Origin: Halocaridina rubra
Taxonomy: Eukaryota; Arthropoda; Malacostraca; Decapoda; Atyidae
DNA: 64,000 bases
NCBI GenBank assembly: GCA_037179515.1
Contig: JAXCGZ010017030.1
Location: 113,501 to 177,500, forward strand
Direction of reading: 5' to 3'
The translations under genes and the position numbers were made by a program. A model generated the notes under the pieces. The model saw only the letters and a list, made by a program, of their open reading frames with translations, was not told the origin of the DNA and did not search any database. Shown one piece after another: positions 11,617 to 23,552 of this stretch. Position 1 is the first letter of the stretch. The number at the start of each line of letters is the position of its first letter.

Positions 11617-12704
11617 ATGACATCAGAAAAGGGGGACAGTTGCCTTGCCTGTAGTGGAGGTGTACATCAGGATGGGGAAACCTTCGCATCAAGGACAGCT
11701 CTAGGCTGGACAGTACAGGACGCCTTGCTGCCCAGGGACACAACAGAAATGTCAACGAGCCTCACTGCCATAGCCGAGCTACCAAGATCAACAAGTGGCA
11801 ATAAGTCTTTGAAGGAACAAGTACAACGGTTCTGGGAGCTGGACGAGCCCACAGCAAAGGAGGCTCAGGAGAGAGAGGGGCTGTCGCCGTTGGAACAGTA
11901 TGTCTTCAGCCTGTGGGACAGTCGTGTAAACAGGAGCGGAAATCACTACATACTGCCGATCTCATTCAAGCAGTCATCGTTGCCTCAGGTCAGCAAATGG
12001 AGATCGGCTCGTCACAGATTGGATTCACTAAAGAACAGGCTCAGGAAGGATAGGGTGTTGGGAAACGCCTATAAGGCAGAATTTCAAAAACTCTTGACAG
12101 CGGGGTACATGGAACAAGTGCCAGATCAAGACCGACTCGGTGGGCAGCGGATCTGGTGCCTACCTCATCATCCGGTACTGAACCCCAGCAAACCAGGGAA
12201 GGTGCGCATTGTTTTTTACTGCACTGCGACTCATCAAGTTGTGTCTTTGAACTCACAAGTACTATAAGGGCTAGACTTCAACAGTTAACTCATGGGATTC
12301 TTCTTCAGTTTCGACAGAGCATAGTGGCAGTGATGGCAAACTCTCATCGAAGTGTTATGGATGACAGTACATGTGTGTGGGGGTGTGTGGTGTCTGGCCT
12401 GTGCAGCTTATGTCCTACGTCAAATGCTTAGAGAGTACGGAAGCCCCTACGATGAGGCGGTGAGGGACATCTATAAGAATTTATTGTCGACGACCTTATG
12501 CATACCGTGAATGATGCAAATCAGGCAGCGGCTATAGCCACGCAGTTGACGAACCTAATGAGTAAAGGAGGATTTCATCCTACGAAATGGTCGAGCAACG
12601 TGCCAGGCATGCTGAAAGGAATACAGAAGAAGGAGCTTCGTGAGCGTAAGACAAGGTCTGAAATAGTAACTGCTGCACAACCGCAAGGAAAGGAACTGGA
12701 GTGA
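11617..12704 (+). pseudogene. BEL/Pao protease-to-reverse transcriptase region, copy B
   Basis: The first frame (11617-12267) carries TALGWTVQD and the BEL-typical RFWELDE, then the N-terminal fingers with ILPISFKQSSLP, WCLPHHPVLNPSKPGK and VRIVFY. After 12267 the frame is broken; the palm is degraded with remnants such as LLQFRQSIVAVMA. The active-site Tyr is separated from Val-Asp-Asp (12486-12494) by about 11 extra bases, so the YVDD box is frameshifted. The last part (12498-12704) starts MHTVNDANQAAAIA. This whole segment is deleted from copy A. Confidence 0.85.
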
Positions 12705-13723
12705 TATGGGACCAAGTAAAGGACGAGTTTGTGGTACGAGTGGAGCTCAAAGATTGCGCGTTCACTAGACAAAGCACATTGACAACTTTCAGTGTCTTCT
12801 ATGACCCTCTCGGAATACTGGCGCCTTTCGTAGTCCGTGCCAAGATCATCTTCCAGGAAGAGTGCCGGACTGGTAAGAGATGGAACGAGCCTATCAGCAA
12901 GCAAGGTCAGTGGGATTGGAAGGAATGGATGCACACTTTCCGACAGTTGAAGGGGTTCGTGATACCTAGACACTATCGCAATGGGGCTACGAGAGAACTT
13001 GAGCAAGTGGAATTGCACACCTTTGCCGACGCATCCTAGTTGGAGTATGGCACCACCAGCTACCTGCGCTTCATTGACACTAAGGACAGGGTAAGCGTGT
13101 CCTTCATTCTCGGTAAGACACGTTTAGCCCCTTCGAAGGGAATGAGCATACCTAGGTTGGAGCTGTGTGCTGCCAAGCTTGCTGCCGAAGTAACTGCTAT
13201 CATCGCCGACGAGCTAGAGGTCAAGATTGACGACGTCGTGTATTGGACAGACAGTATGCTCATGCTGCAGTACATCAGCAATCCTAGCAGGCGGTTCAAG
13301 ACCTACGTTGCTAACAGGGTGGCAGCAATACAGCATCTGACACTGATCCGACAATGGTGACACGTGCCCTCAGCACATAATACAGTAGACGACGAATCGC
13401 GGGGCCTTTCGAGCCATGCCATGATGGTGAGGAGCAGGTGGACAAGTGGGCCGGACTTCCTAGGCTACCCAAGGAAGCATTGGTCTCTGGAAAACACTAC
13501 GCCGACAGGAGACACTGAAGACATGGAGCTGCGACCGCCCTTATCACTGACAGCGTTGGTAACTGAGACTCCACCATCAGCATATCAATGCCTCTGGAAC
13601 CAGTTCTCTAACTGGGATACATTACTGAGATCGGTGGCCTGGCTATGGAGGTTCATTGGTTGGTGCTTTCCCAGGCTGACCTCTCTGGTGAACAATCATA
13701 GCTACATCTCCGTGGACGAGTAA
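12701..13723 (+). pseudogene. BEL/Pao Pao-type and RNase H region, copy B
   Basis: Three consecutive pieces in one frame, 12701-13039, 13040-13360 and 13364-13723, are separated by TAG (13037-13039) and TGA (13358-13360). Motifs are FYDPLGILAPFV, HTFADAS at the first stop, SIPRLELCAAKLAAE, WTDSMLMLQYIS and SAHNTVDDESRG. Both internal stops are sense codons in copy A, so they arose after the duplication. Confidence 0.88.
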
Positions 13724-15070
13724 CACATGGCTGAACATCGGGTTATTAAGGCCGTGCAAAAGGAGAGTTATGGGGAGGCAGTCAAGGCTCTCCGAAGTGG
13801 CAAGCCACTCACCAAGTGCTGTGGGATATTCCTCTTGGAGCCACACCTAGATTTGAAAGGTTTAGTATGAGTGGGTGGTTGCCTACGTAAAGCCGTGGTG
13901 ACACAGGACATACATAACCCAATTCTCCTCCCCAAGGACCCTCCAGTTACTACCCTCATTATCCGACGCATCCACCAGGTAAATGCAGGACACATGGGGA
14001 GGGAGCACACGATCGCCTCACTGAGAGAAAAGTACTGGGTCCCATAAATGCGGCGACTGGAAGATAGATTGCTGAGACAGTGTGTCTTGTGCAGAAGGCA
14101 AAATGGGCAGCCGCGACCATAGAGACAGGTGGATCTTCCAGATGATAAAGTGGCATATGGATGAACCCCCTTTGAGGCCACAGGACTCGACTGCTTTGGC
14201 CACTTCATGGTTACCGTAGGACATCGATGCGATAAGAGATGGGGCTGCCTCTTTACATGCCTTAGCACCAGGGCAGTCCACCTGAAGACACTTACCAGGC
14301 TAGATGCTGCAGACCTACTCTTGGCTATCTCTCGGTTCACGTGCAGGAGGGCCATCACGCCATGGCTGTTGCGATCGGATAATGGCACCAACATAGTACG
14401 GGCGTGCAAGGATCTCAAAGAGGCTGCGAAGTCCTGGGAGGCCGACCGAGTGTTACAAACAAGGCTGGTCGAGCCAGAAATACGTTGGATTTTCAACGCC
14501 CCCGGGGCTCCACACGCAGGAGGTGTCTGGGAGCGACAAATTCGCACTGTAAAGAAAACACTCTATACTCTGGTTGGAAATCAGGTGTTGGATGACGGTC
14601 GCCTGTAAACCTTATTCTGTGAGGTGGAGCGAATCGTCAATAATCGACCGTTAACTATGGCTTCACAGGAGCCAGGGGATGAGATGGTGCTCATGCTCTA
14701 TATGCCAGGGGGGGATCCCGGCCCTTTCCCGAGAGTATGAACTGCTGAAGATTGCATCCGACGCCGATGGCGGCACGCACAACTGCTGGCTGATCAGTTC
14801 TGGAAGAGGTGGTTGAGGGAATATCTGCCGAGTTTGCGGAGCAGACAAAGGAAAGTCTGGGGGAGTCCAAATCTATCCGTTGGTGATGTGGTTCTCATCA
14901 TAGATATGCCCACCCCTAGGAATCAGTGGCCACTAGCAAGGGTCATGAAAATCTTCCATAGTGATGATGGGATTGTTCGTCGGGTACGGGTCAGGACGCA
15001 GAAGGGGACACTGATGCGAGCGCCGATTCATCTCTGCTTACTGGAGGGAGTGCACATTCCGGAGATGTAA
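13724..15070 (+). pseudogene. BEL/Pao integrase and DUF5641-like C terminus, copy B
   Basis: Integrase of the BEL/Pao element: zinc-binding region with HIGREHT-like spacing and CVLCRR (about 14080-14100), Asp in GLDCFGHF (about 14187), Asp in RSDNGTN (about 14377), Glu in GGVWERQIR (about 14530). A C-terminal domain at 14813-15070 holds LSVGDVVLIIDMPTPR and GIVRRVRVRT and resembles DUF5641. Stops or shifts at 13721-13723, 13868-13870, 14046-14048, 14121-14123 and 14606-14608 make it inactive. The catalytic triad is complete only in this copy. Confidence 0.88.
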
Positions 15071-15111
15071 TATGCCCACGTGGGGCATGGTTTCGGCAGC
15101 TGCTACTGCTC

Positions 15112-15122
15112 AATGGGGGGAA
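15112..15122 (+). other. Polypurine tract of the BEL/Pao element
   Basis: AATGGGGGGAA lies directly before TGTTACC, the start of the 3' LTR. This is the standard position for plus-strand priming. Confidence 0.75.
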
Positions 15123-15143
15123 TGTTACCGCCACCCATGGCGG

Positions 15144-15144
15144 T

Positions 15145-15206
<62 letters not shown>
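15144..15206. repeat. (AG)n tract in the 3' LTR
   Basis: AG dinucleotides interrupted twice by an extra A. It corresponds to the 150 bp pure tract in the 5' LTR. Confidence 0.95.
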
Positions 15207-15641
15207 CAGCAACACACATGTATGTGTGTATATGCAGACAGAGAGAGAGAGAGAGAGAGAGGGATGCCACAGAGTGTCAGGAAAGACACTACTGGCCCTT
15301 GTTCTTGCTTAGTAAGTATAATCCATATACTGCCATACATCTCGAGAGGATAGGCAGACAGAAACTGAGTGGATCCGAGAGCAGATGTATTATTCAGCGG
15401 ATTTATTCTGGGCCTCAATTACGTAAGTTATGAGAAGCTAACTGCATTAACCTGTAATAATTAACATGTAGCATAAAATGATAAATAGAGAGTAAGGATG
15501 ATGACATTAACTAAATACACTTGTGTAATGTAGAATCGTATATTGTATTCAATGATTAATAGTAGTTCGTTTTATGGCTTCTAGGCAAACCGTACCTATA
15601 AAGACGAGTCTGCGATATGGCCCTTTCCTTTATCACCTACT

Positions 15642-15647
15642 AATAAA
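15642..15647 (+). terminator. AATAAA polyadenylation signal in 3' LTR
   Basis: The hexamer is conserved at the same LTR position as in the 5' copy. It is the expected 3'-end signal for genomic RNA of the element. Confidence 0.55.
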
Positions 15648-15669
15648 CTTGACTGCCTTAAAGGCGTCA

Positions 15670-16219
15670 ATAATTATAATAATATAGATATTAAGACAAG
15701 ATATATTTTGTATATACCCGTACATGTACTCAAAGCTCTTTTAAAGGGAAAGGAAATATTGTGTCTAAGATACCCCTTTAATTAGTGTTAAGTTTTTATT
15801 ACACACTCAGGAAGTGTTTTCTGTTATTTACGTTTGACAACCATAAACAGTATGTTTCGACCCTTCATATAAGGATTTTGATCCTTTTTATAATTGTTTC
15901 AGTATTATCCAGCATTATTCATTGTTCTCATGTCATTTATGTATTTGTTTAGTTTTAGAATTTATATTCTTCTACAAATGGAGCAAAGAAATAAAAGCAG
16001 TTACAGAATAGTTGTGTATACATATCCACCCCACTTCATCTCTATAACTTAAACGACGAGAATAGGATATGTATTATAATGACTACACATCATACACAAT
16101 TATAGAGCTTCATAGAGCTTTACAACCATATACTTATCTTGAACAGGTAAGAAACATAACAGGTATGCTTTGGTTCTATTGGGGTTGTATCAGTTAGTTA
16201 AGAGATTGATCAGAATGCT
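15670..16219. other. Non-coding spacer between two LTR elements
   Basis: AT-rich sequence with no supported reading frame. It may be the continuation of the Gypsy fragment interrupted at 3440, or the 5' part of the next element. No LTR pair was recognised. Confidence 0.4.
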
Positions 16220-18665
16220 GTGAGAGATGGGAAGTGTGCAAAGGTAGTTATTAAAGACTCAGATTTTTATGTTCTGTTTGATGGGCAAAAATGGACTGTC
16301 AGGTGCCTATTGAAGAATAACCGACCCGTGAAATTCAACAATAAAATAAGTTATGATAAGAAGTTTGAGGGTTGGAAAAAAGAAGAGTTCGAAAAGGAAG
16401 TAGACAGATGGATTAAAGAAGTGATTCTCATGCCATGGAAGGAAGATGTTAACACGGGTATTCCTGCCCTGATGGCTGTGGATCAACCCGCAAAAAACAA
16501 AGTGAGGCCCCTGCTTGATTTTCATGAACTGAACGAAAATGTTGAATATCACACAGGTGATGAGGTGATTAACATATGAAGTGAGACATTGCACAATTGG
16601 CGTCATGCAGGTGAGAAAGTGTCAGTCGTTGACTTAAAGTTGGTCTACCTACAATTGAGAGTTGACCAACTAGTTACCTATAAGGGTCAAATGTTTTGCC
16701 TTACGCGAATGAGGTTTGGGTTGACGTCAGTGTCTCCCGTATTGTCGAAGATTCTAAAGAATGTTTTAAGTAGGGATGAAAAAATAAAAAATGCGACAAG
16801 CCCATATATTGATGACTTCCTTGTGGATGAAACAAAGGTCTCTACTGATGAGGTGATCAGGCACCTAAAGAAATTTGGATTGATAAACCAAGCCCCCTGA
16901 GTCACTAATTGGAGGAGCTGCTTTGGGGCTGCGATTGTCAAAAGTTGGAGGCGAGTTGATGTTTCTGAGAGGTAATAAAGTACCTGAAGTGCCCAATACA
17001 CTTATGAGAAGGGAACTATTCTCTATTTGCAATACAGTGATGGAGCATTATTCCATAGTGAGATGGTTGTGCATCACATGTAACTTTATAAAGAGAATAG
17101 CTGCAGGATCACAGTGGGAGGACTTTGTTGGTAAACAATCGACGTTGATGATTAAGGAAGTTATTGAGAGAGTAAGAGTGGATGATCCCATAAGAGGAAG
17201 CTGGTTTGTGCCTGACATTAAACACAGTATAGTGTGGTCAGATGCTAGTAAAATTGCAGTTGGGGTGGTTTTGGAAATTAACGGCAAGGCTGTTGAAGAT
17301 GCCACTTGGCTGAGGAAAAAGGATGACTTCAGTCACATTAATGTTGCAGAATTAGAAGCTGTGTTGAAAGGCGTGAAATTGGCCATTAAATGTGGTCTGA
17401 ATTCAGTAGAATTGAGAATTAATTCTGCAGATGTTTGGGCATGGTTGAAAAGTGTGATAAGTGCCGAAGAGTGTGTTCACACAAAGGGAGCAGCAGAAAT
17501 TATTATTAAATGTCGTTTAGGAAATTTGAAGGATATGATTGCTGAATTTGGGTTGAGTGTTGTTTTGACATTGGTACCTACAGAGATGAATAAAGTTGTT
17601 GTGATGACTAGAGTTAAAAAGAACTGGTTAGTGGATGTTGAGGTAGGTGACGATGGGCAAGCACATATGTGCGCATGTGCTTTGGTAAATGTAGCTCTAA
17701 CTGAGCTACACAAGAAACACCACACGGGGATTGACTGAACCTTATATTTGGCTAAAAAGTTGGACCCAGAGGTCTCAAGGGATTCTGTGAAAAGGGTGGT
17801 AAAGTGTTGTGCATAATGTCAGTCAAGCGATCCTGCTCCTGCAGTTCATAAGAGAGGTGAAGTTAGTGTTGAGCATAACTGATAACACCTGGCTATAGAT
17901 GTAACTCATTATAGGGGGATTCCTTATATACCCATGATGGATTGCGACCCAAGTTGCTTTGCAATATGGAGGACATTAAAGAGAGAAGATGCACAATGCA
18001 TCACAGTAGATCTGGAGAACATCTTTATGGAAAGGGGCCCAATTGACGAACTGCTGCTGGACATTAGCACAGCCTTTCGGCCTCAGTATTTAGAAGATAT
18101 GTTGCATCACTGGAATATTGAAAGAGCATTTCGGCCTGCTTATAGACCAGGGGGAAACGGAATTGTAGAGAGCCACCACAGGACCATTAAGGCTATTGCT
18201 GAGAGGGGAGAAATCTCTCCCACTGAGGCAGTGTACTGGTATAACAGTACACCAAGATCTGGACAGGATGACTTGTCTGTGCCTCAATGCTCTGTGAACA
18301 AATATGAGTAGAGGTATCCTATAGTGATCTCAAATGTGGTTGCTGAGCCAAATTGAAAGCCTACCAAGTTTTGGGTAAAACCACCTGCTGCACTTTGTAC
18401 CACTCAGTGGATTTGAGGAATCGTTACTCAAGTGAACTCACAAAATAATATATGTATTGATGATATGCCGAGACATTTATTGCATGTCTGGCCAGTTGTA
18501 GCTCCATTGTCCCCATCTGATGATGCCAATGAAGACTCAAGTAAGAAATTTCTGTGTTCCAAAGGATGCGATAAGCCACCGATCATTGATCAGGAGTGTG
18601 ATCAGCATCCTCAGAGGATAACAAAACCTCCTGTATGGTTGCAAAACTATGTCACATACATAGAA
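16220..18665 (+). pseudogene. Ty3/Gypsy-like retrotransposon pol, degenerate
   Basis: A second Gypsy-like pol, unrelated in detail to the fragment at 2222. Reverse transcriptase: VRPLLDFHELN (about 16501), VVDLKLVYLQL (about 16625), FGLTSVS, and the active site YIDDFLV (about 16806-16826). RNase H in 16923-17738: WSDASKIAVGV, INVAELEA and NSADVWAWL. Integrase: HKKHHTGID with a Cys pair downstream, Asp in WLAIDVTHY (about 17893-17919), Asp in LLLDISTAF (about 18055), Glu in GNGIVESHHRTIK (about 18160). Stops at 16577-16579, 16898-16900, 17736-17738 and 18309-18311, plus frame changes, make it a pseudogene. Flanking LTRs were not identified. Confidence 0.85.
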
Positions 18666-18955
18666 TAAACTTTTGTTTTTTCTTATTACTTTTGTAGTGT
18701 GCTAGTTTTGTTGTTTTAATTTTGTTTATGTTGAGGTACTTTTATTTCTTTCATGCCAATTAAATTTATATGTTGAGCCTATTAAAGTAGTACATGGGTC
18801 TTGAGAATATGAAGTTGTTTGTAGTCTTAAGATTATGAGGGTATGTGGCAAAGCCTGGGATTTTCTTTAGCCTTCCTGATGCTGTCCCTTTCATAGTCTC
18901 TCTCTGCCTCTCTTCTCGTACTGAAGTAATTATTTTTTGCTCTTTAATAGGTCTG
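18666..18955. other. AT-rich spacer
   Basis: A T-rich stretch after the Gypsy-like frame. No gene, LTR or inverted repeat could be supported. Confidence 0.4.
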
Positions 18956-19313
18956 CTAGGCATTTATGCTTTTTCTCCTCCTATACCTTTCCCAGCATTT
19001 GTCTCTCCACTCTTTAGCTCTTTTACACTCATTATCGAACCATTTCTCTCTGGCATGAATTACACCTACTTCGGTGAAAGGTATGCAGCAATATAATATC
19101 TTCCCATATGTCTCACAAAAGATGTCGTACATTTTGCACAGATTTGTTGTAAAATAAGATCCTCCAGTCAATAACTGCAAAAGCTCATTCATATTGATGC
19201 AATCTCCTTTTAGATAGTTCCTCCTCGTGTCCTCAGTGCCTCTACTCTCAGACAGAACATCTTCAATGATGTACTCCATCAACAACACAGAGTGGTCACT
19301 CTTTCCAATTGAA
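18956..19313 (-). pseudogene. Non-LTR retrotransposon fragment (endonuclease-to-RT linker)
   Basis: A minus-strand open frame of about 120 residues contains GKSDHSVLLMEYI, resembling the end of an AP-endonuclease domain. It then has the linker pattern with KWFDNECKRAKEWRDKCW, as in Jockey/CR1-like LINE proteins. Reverse transcriptase is absent. Its 5' side (high coordinates) is cut exactly where the tRNA-like array starts at 19314. Confidence 0.65.
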
Positions 19314-19362
19314 ATTATCAAATAAGCACATTACATATGTGAAAACATGAATCATATTTTTA

Positions 19363-19431
19363 CCCCGACCGGGACTCGAACCTAGGACTTATGATTACTA
19401 AGTCAAGGCGCTACCACTACACCACAGAAGG
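19363..19431 (-). tRNA. tRNA-like sequence in inverted unit
   Basis: Reverse complement carries A-box TGGTGTAGTGG and B-box GGTTCGAGTCC at tRNA spacing. Identical in design to the five plus-strand copies; acceptor stem pairing is poor. Confidence 0.45.
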
Positions 19432-19763
19432 TTAAAAGGAACCCAACCTTATAGCTTATATCTGCTATATTTAGGAATGAACGCATTCTAACTGAATGCC
19501 ACTATGTTCATATTACAGATTCCCCAACCTCACTCGTGGCTTCATTTTAGCATTTAATTCAAATCCCAATCTCATTCGGGCCATGAAATTATCAAATAAG
19601 CCGAATGAGAAATGGCCCAAATGAGATTGGAATTTGAATTAAATGCTAAAATGAAGCCACGAGTGAGGTTGGGAATCTGTAATATGAACATATTGGCATT
19701 CAGTTAGAATGCGTTCATTCCTAAGTATAGCAGATATAAGCTATAAGGTTGGGTTCCTTTTAA

Positions 19764-19832
19764 CCTTCTGTGGTGTAGTGGTAGCGCCTTGACTTAGTAA
19801 TCATAAGTCCTAGGTTCGAGTCCCGGTCGGGG
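19764..19832 (+). tRNA. tRNA-like sequence, direct unit 1
   Basis: A-box TGGTGTAGTGG and B-box GGTTCGAGTCC. The D-arm pairs GTGT with GCGC. The middle, CTTGACTTAGTAATCATAAG, can fold either as ACTTA/TAAGT with a 7-base loop (anticodon AAT) or as a bulged arm resembling tRNA-Thr with AGT. Acceptor stem CCTTCTG against TCGGGGT pairs badly. A TTTT that could end polymerase III transcription lies about 22 bases downstream. Most likely a tRNA-derived repeat; a functional tRNA is not excluded. Confidence 0.45.
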
Positions 19833-20037
19833 TAAAAAAATGATTCATGTTTTCACATATGTAATGTGCTTATTTGATAATTTCATGGCCCGAATGAGAT
19901 TGGGATTTGAATTAAATGCTAAAATGAAGCCACGAGTGAGGTTGGGGAATCTGTAATATGAACATAGTGGCATTCAGTTAGAATGCGTTCATTCCTAAGT
20001 ATAGCAGATATAAGCTATAAGGTTGGGTTCCTTTTAA

Positions 20038-20106
20038 CCTTCTGTGGTGTAGTGGTAGCGGCTTGACTTAGTAATCATAAGTCCTAGGTTCGAGTCCCGG
20101 TCGGGG
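20038..20106 (+). tRNA. tRNA-like sequence, direct unit 2
   Basis: Same as unit 1 except GCGGC replaces GCGCC, which weakens the D-arm side of the fold. A and B boxes intact. Confidence 0.42.
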
Positions 20107-20311
20107 TAAAAAAATGATTCATGTTTTCACATATGTAATGTGCTTATTTGATAATTTCATGGCCCGAATGAGATTGGGATTCGAATTAAATGCTAAAATG
20201 AAGCCACGAGTGAGGTTGGGGAATCTGTAATATGAACATAGTGGCATTCAGTTAGAATGCGTTCATTCCTAAGTATAGCAGATATAAGCTATAAGGTTGG
20301 GTTCCTTTTAA

Positions 20312-20380
20312 CCTTCTGTGGTGTAGTGGTAGCGCCTTGACTTAGTAATCATAAGTCCTAGGTTCGAGTCCCGGTCGGGG
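20312..20380 (+). tRNA. tRNA-like sequence, direct unit 3
   Basis: Identical to unit 1 over the 69 bases as read; A and B boxes intact. Confidence 0.45.
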
Positions 20381-20584
20381 TAAAAAATGATTCATGCTTT
20401 CACATATGTAATGTGCTTATTTGATAATTTCATGGCCCGAATGAGATTGGGAATTGAATTAACTGCTAAAATGAAGCCACGAGTGAGGTTGGGGAATCTG
20501 AAATATGAACATAGTGGCATTCAGCTAGAATGCGTTCAGTCCTAAGTATGGCAGATATAAGCTATAAGGTTGGATTCCTTTTAA

Positions 20585-20653
20585 CCTTCTGTGCTGTAGT
20601 GGTAGTGCCTTGACTTAGTAATCATAAGTCCTAGGTTCGAGTCCCAGTCGGGG
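20585..20653 (+). tRNA. tRNA-like sequence, direct unit 4
   Basis: The A-box is changed (TGCTGTAGTGG), GTGCC replaces GCGCC, and CCCAG replaces CCCGG after the B-box. It is the most decayed copy. Confidence 0.38.
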
Positions 20654-20857
20654 TAAAAGATGATTCATGTTTTCACATATGTAATGTGCTTATTTGATAA
20701 TTTCATGGCCCGAATGAGATTGGGAATTGAATTAAATGCTAAAATGAAGCCACGAGTGAGGTTGGGGAATCTGTAATATGAACATAGTGGCATTCAGCTA
20801 GAATGCGTTCATTCCTAAGTATGGCAGATATAAGCTATAAGGTTGGATTCCTTTTAA

Positions 20858-20926
20858 CCTTCTGTGGTGTAGTGGTAGCGCCTTGACTTAGTAATCATAA
20901 GTCCTAGGTTCGAGTCCTGGTCGGGG
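20858..20926 (+). tRNA. tRNA-like sequence, direct unit 5
   Basis: A and B boxes intact; one change (CCTGG for CCCGG) in the T-arm. Confidence 0.43.
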
Positions 20927-20968
20927 TAAAAAAATGATTCATGTTTTCACATATGTAATGTGCTTATT

Positions 20969-21660
<692 letters not shown>

Positions 21661-21992
21661 CAGGAGGTCCTTGACTTACGTCACATTTCTGTTCCCGATA
21701 TGTGATGTAACCCAAATTTCAGTGGAAGTCCGATCACACCTAAATAAGCACCTATGCTAATGAAGTAGCAAAGTTTCTCTTTTTTCCATGCATTTCATTG
21801 TCTCTAATTTCACTTCTATAATGGTGGCTTTCCTTTTCTTCAAAGCATTGCCATGGGAATAATCTGCTTTATGCTTGGGAGACATAATCCAGGCCAAATA
21901 TTATTAAAAAAAGAAGCAAAATAATTTATGGAAGATGCATTGTAACCATGAAACATCGTAACTCAAGGACACTGTAAACCGAGGACCATCTG
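21661..21992. mobile_element. Second TA-flanked MITE, 332 bp
   Basis: The left end CAGGAGGTCCTTGACTTACG matches the reverse complement of the right end (CAGATGGTCCTCGGTTTAC) imperfectly, with TA on each side. The form is that of mariner/pogo-type non-autonomous elements. It is not the same family as the neighbour at 21094. Confidence 0.7.
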
Positions 21993-21994
21993 TA

Positions 21995-22710
21995 TATATA
22001 TTATACCCTGGTTTGTTAATGCGTTAAATACTCACCAAACTCAAATTTTACTTGAACATATATGGTCTGTCTGCTTAGTATTTTCTACTCATATCTTCGA
22101 TACTATTCAAGTGTTATAAAGTAAATACAGTATAGTAATGTACATGATTGTATTGTTTGGATATCCCGCAAGATTTCCATTGTAACATTAAAAAAAAAAA
22201 TGCAGCATCAGGGATTTATCATCTATGGCTGTCTGTACTTTTTCTCTTTGACGTGATGTGGGAGGAGAGGGGAGAAAAATTTCCAGCCCCTAGAACTTTC
22301 ATTGGTCTCTACAACACGCAATGTACAAGGGAAAAATATTTCTTCCCTCTGTACTTAGGATTTTTTTTTATCAATTTCATAAGATAATATATCACACTGG
22401 AAATGGACTAATGGCAACAGCTCTGTGAGATAAGGAAGACGGAATGGTTTCATCTTGATTTCACCATTCTCATGCCATTTGTATGCCATTCTGTAATAGA
22501 AAAATAAAACACTTGAGGTGGTTGTAATTGCAGGAACGGCTTCATTATAACTTACACATACTCACTTCTTTCATTTGTTCTGTGGCAAAAAAGTCAGGAA
22601 TTCAATTGCATTAAAGTACTCTTTTCAAATGGAAAATATAAAAGCACAACTTTATGAGAGGGCCCTTGGATATGAGGCATTTAAACTCTTTTGGAAAAAA
22701 TGCTCAATCT
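21995..22710. other. Intergenic sequence without recognised features
   Basis: AT-rich sequence. A 79-codon open frame at 22148 has no recognisable motif and is not called. Confidence 0.4.
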
Positions 22711-23552
22711 TGTGGACCCTTTCCATATTCACTCATCATAAACAACATTAGTGCTGTCATCTGCAATCTTTAATTCCTGTACATACATCTGAGGCATCTA
22801 CAGAATTAAGAGAATTAAAACAAATATTGTAATGAAGCTTTTTTAGAGAAAAATTATAGGTCAAACTATTTGTAATAAAAATATTACAATAATAATTTGA
22901 ATATACAATAAAAATTAAAAATTAATGGTAACTACAATCACAATTACCAATAAGTAATTAATCTTAACAAATACAGTAGATTCTTAAATGTTCTTAAATA
23001 AAAAATGCATATGCAATTACTAATAGAATTACAGATTGCTTAACTCTTCTCATTGCCAACAGTTAATCAAGTGCGTATCAATAACGTCAACACCAGATAT
23101 CAGAATTCTTTTTACGTGCCCAGAACTTCCACTGATATTGGGGCAAGAGTCTTAAATGTAATGGGCCCGAGACTTTGGAACTCTTTACCCGCAAACTTAA
23201 GAAGCTGCCAAACATTACCCTCATTTAAATCTCATCTTTTAAATCACCTACTTAATAAGTGATTTTAGTCTCATTATTATCCTCCCATTGGGTAGACGAA
23301 GTGTACGTATGCTTATTTTAATGTGTAAATATTTTGATTATGTGCTTTGCAAATTTCATTTGTTTCATTTTGACATTTTACATTTGTAATTTGTAATTAG
23401 ATTAATTATCATGTAATGGCCATTTTTGATGGAATAAAGTTTTTTACTTTACTTACTTACTTTAGTACGTAAAGATGGATTCTTTTAGTCATTATTTCAC
23501 AGATACATACCAAATAGAAAACAATGCAAGCATTAAGAATGTAAAGAATTTT
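22711..23552. repeat. Duplicated segment, copy 1 (interrupted)
   Basis: Matches 24652-25099 from TGTGGACCCTTTCCATATTC to AATGTAAAGAATTTT. It is interrupted at 23039-23463 by a LINE 3' fragment. Without the insertion it is about 417 bp. Confidence 0.88.
23039..23463 (+). mobile_element. 5'-truncated LINE 3' end (CR1/Jockey-like)
   Basis: The frame to 23262 encodes the final part of a LINE reverse transcriptase protein: RTSTDIGARVLNVMGPRLWN then SLP and FKSHLLNHLL, the common C-terminal pattern. It is followed by about 200 bp of 3' UTR and a tail of TTTAC/TTAC repeats. The duplicate at 24652-25099 shows the uninterrupted site. Confidence 0.8.

Larger units (their letters stand above)
15123..15669 (+). 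repeat. 3' LTR of the BEL/Pao element
   Basis: Starts TGTTACCGCCACCC, ends AAAGGCGTCA, and is collinear with 3440-4072. It is shorter only because its AG tract (15144-15206) is short. TATAAAG at 15597-15603 and AATAAA at 15642-15647 are conserved. Confidence 0.9.

Noticed and set aside
13768..14547. 259-codon minus-strand frame
   Set aside because: Antisense of the integrase region. The plus strand carries the zinc-binding and catalytic motifs, so the minus frame is a shadow.
22148..22387. 79-codon plus-strand frame
   Set aside because: No recognisable motif, biased composition, and stop-poor only by chance over this length.
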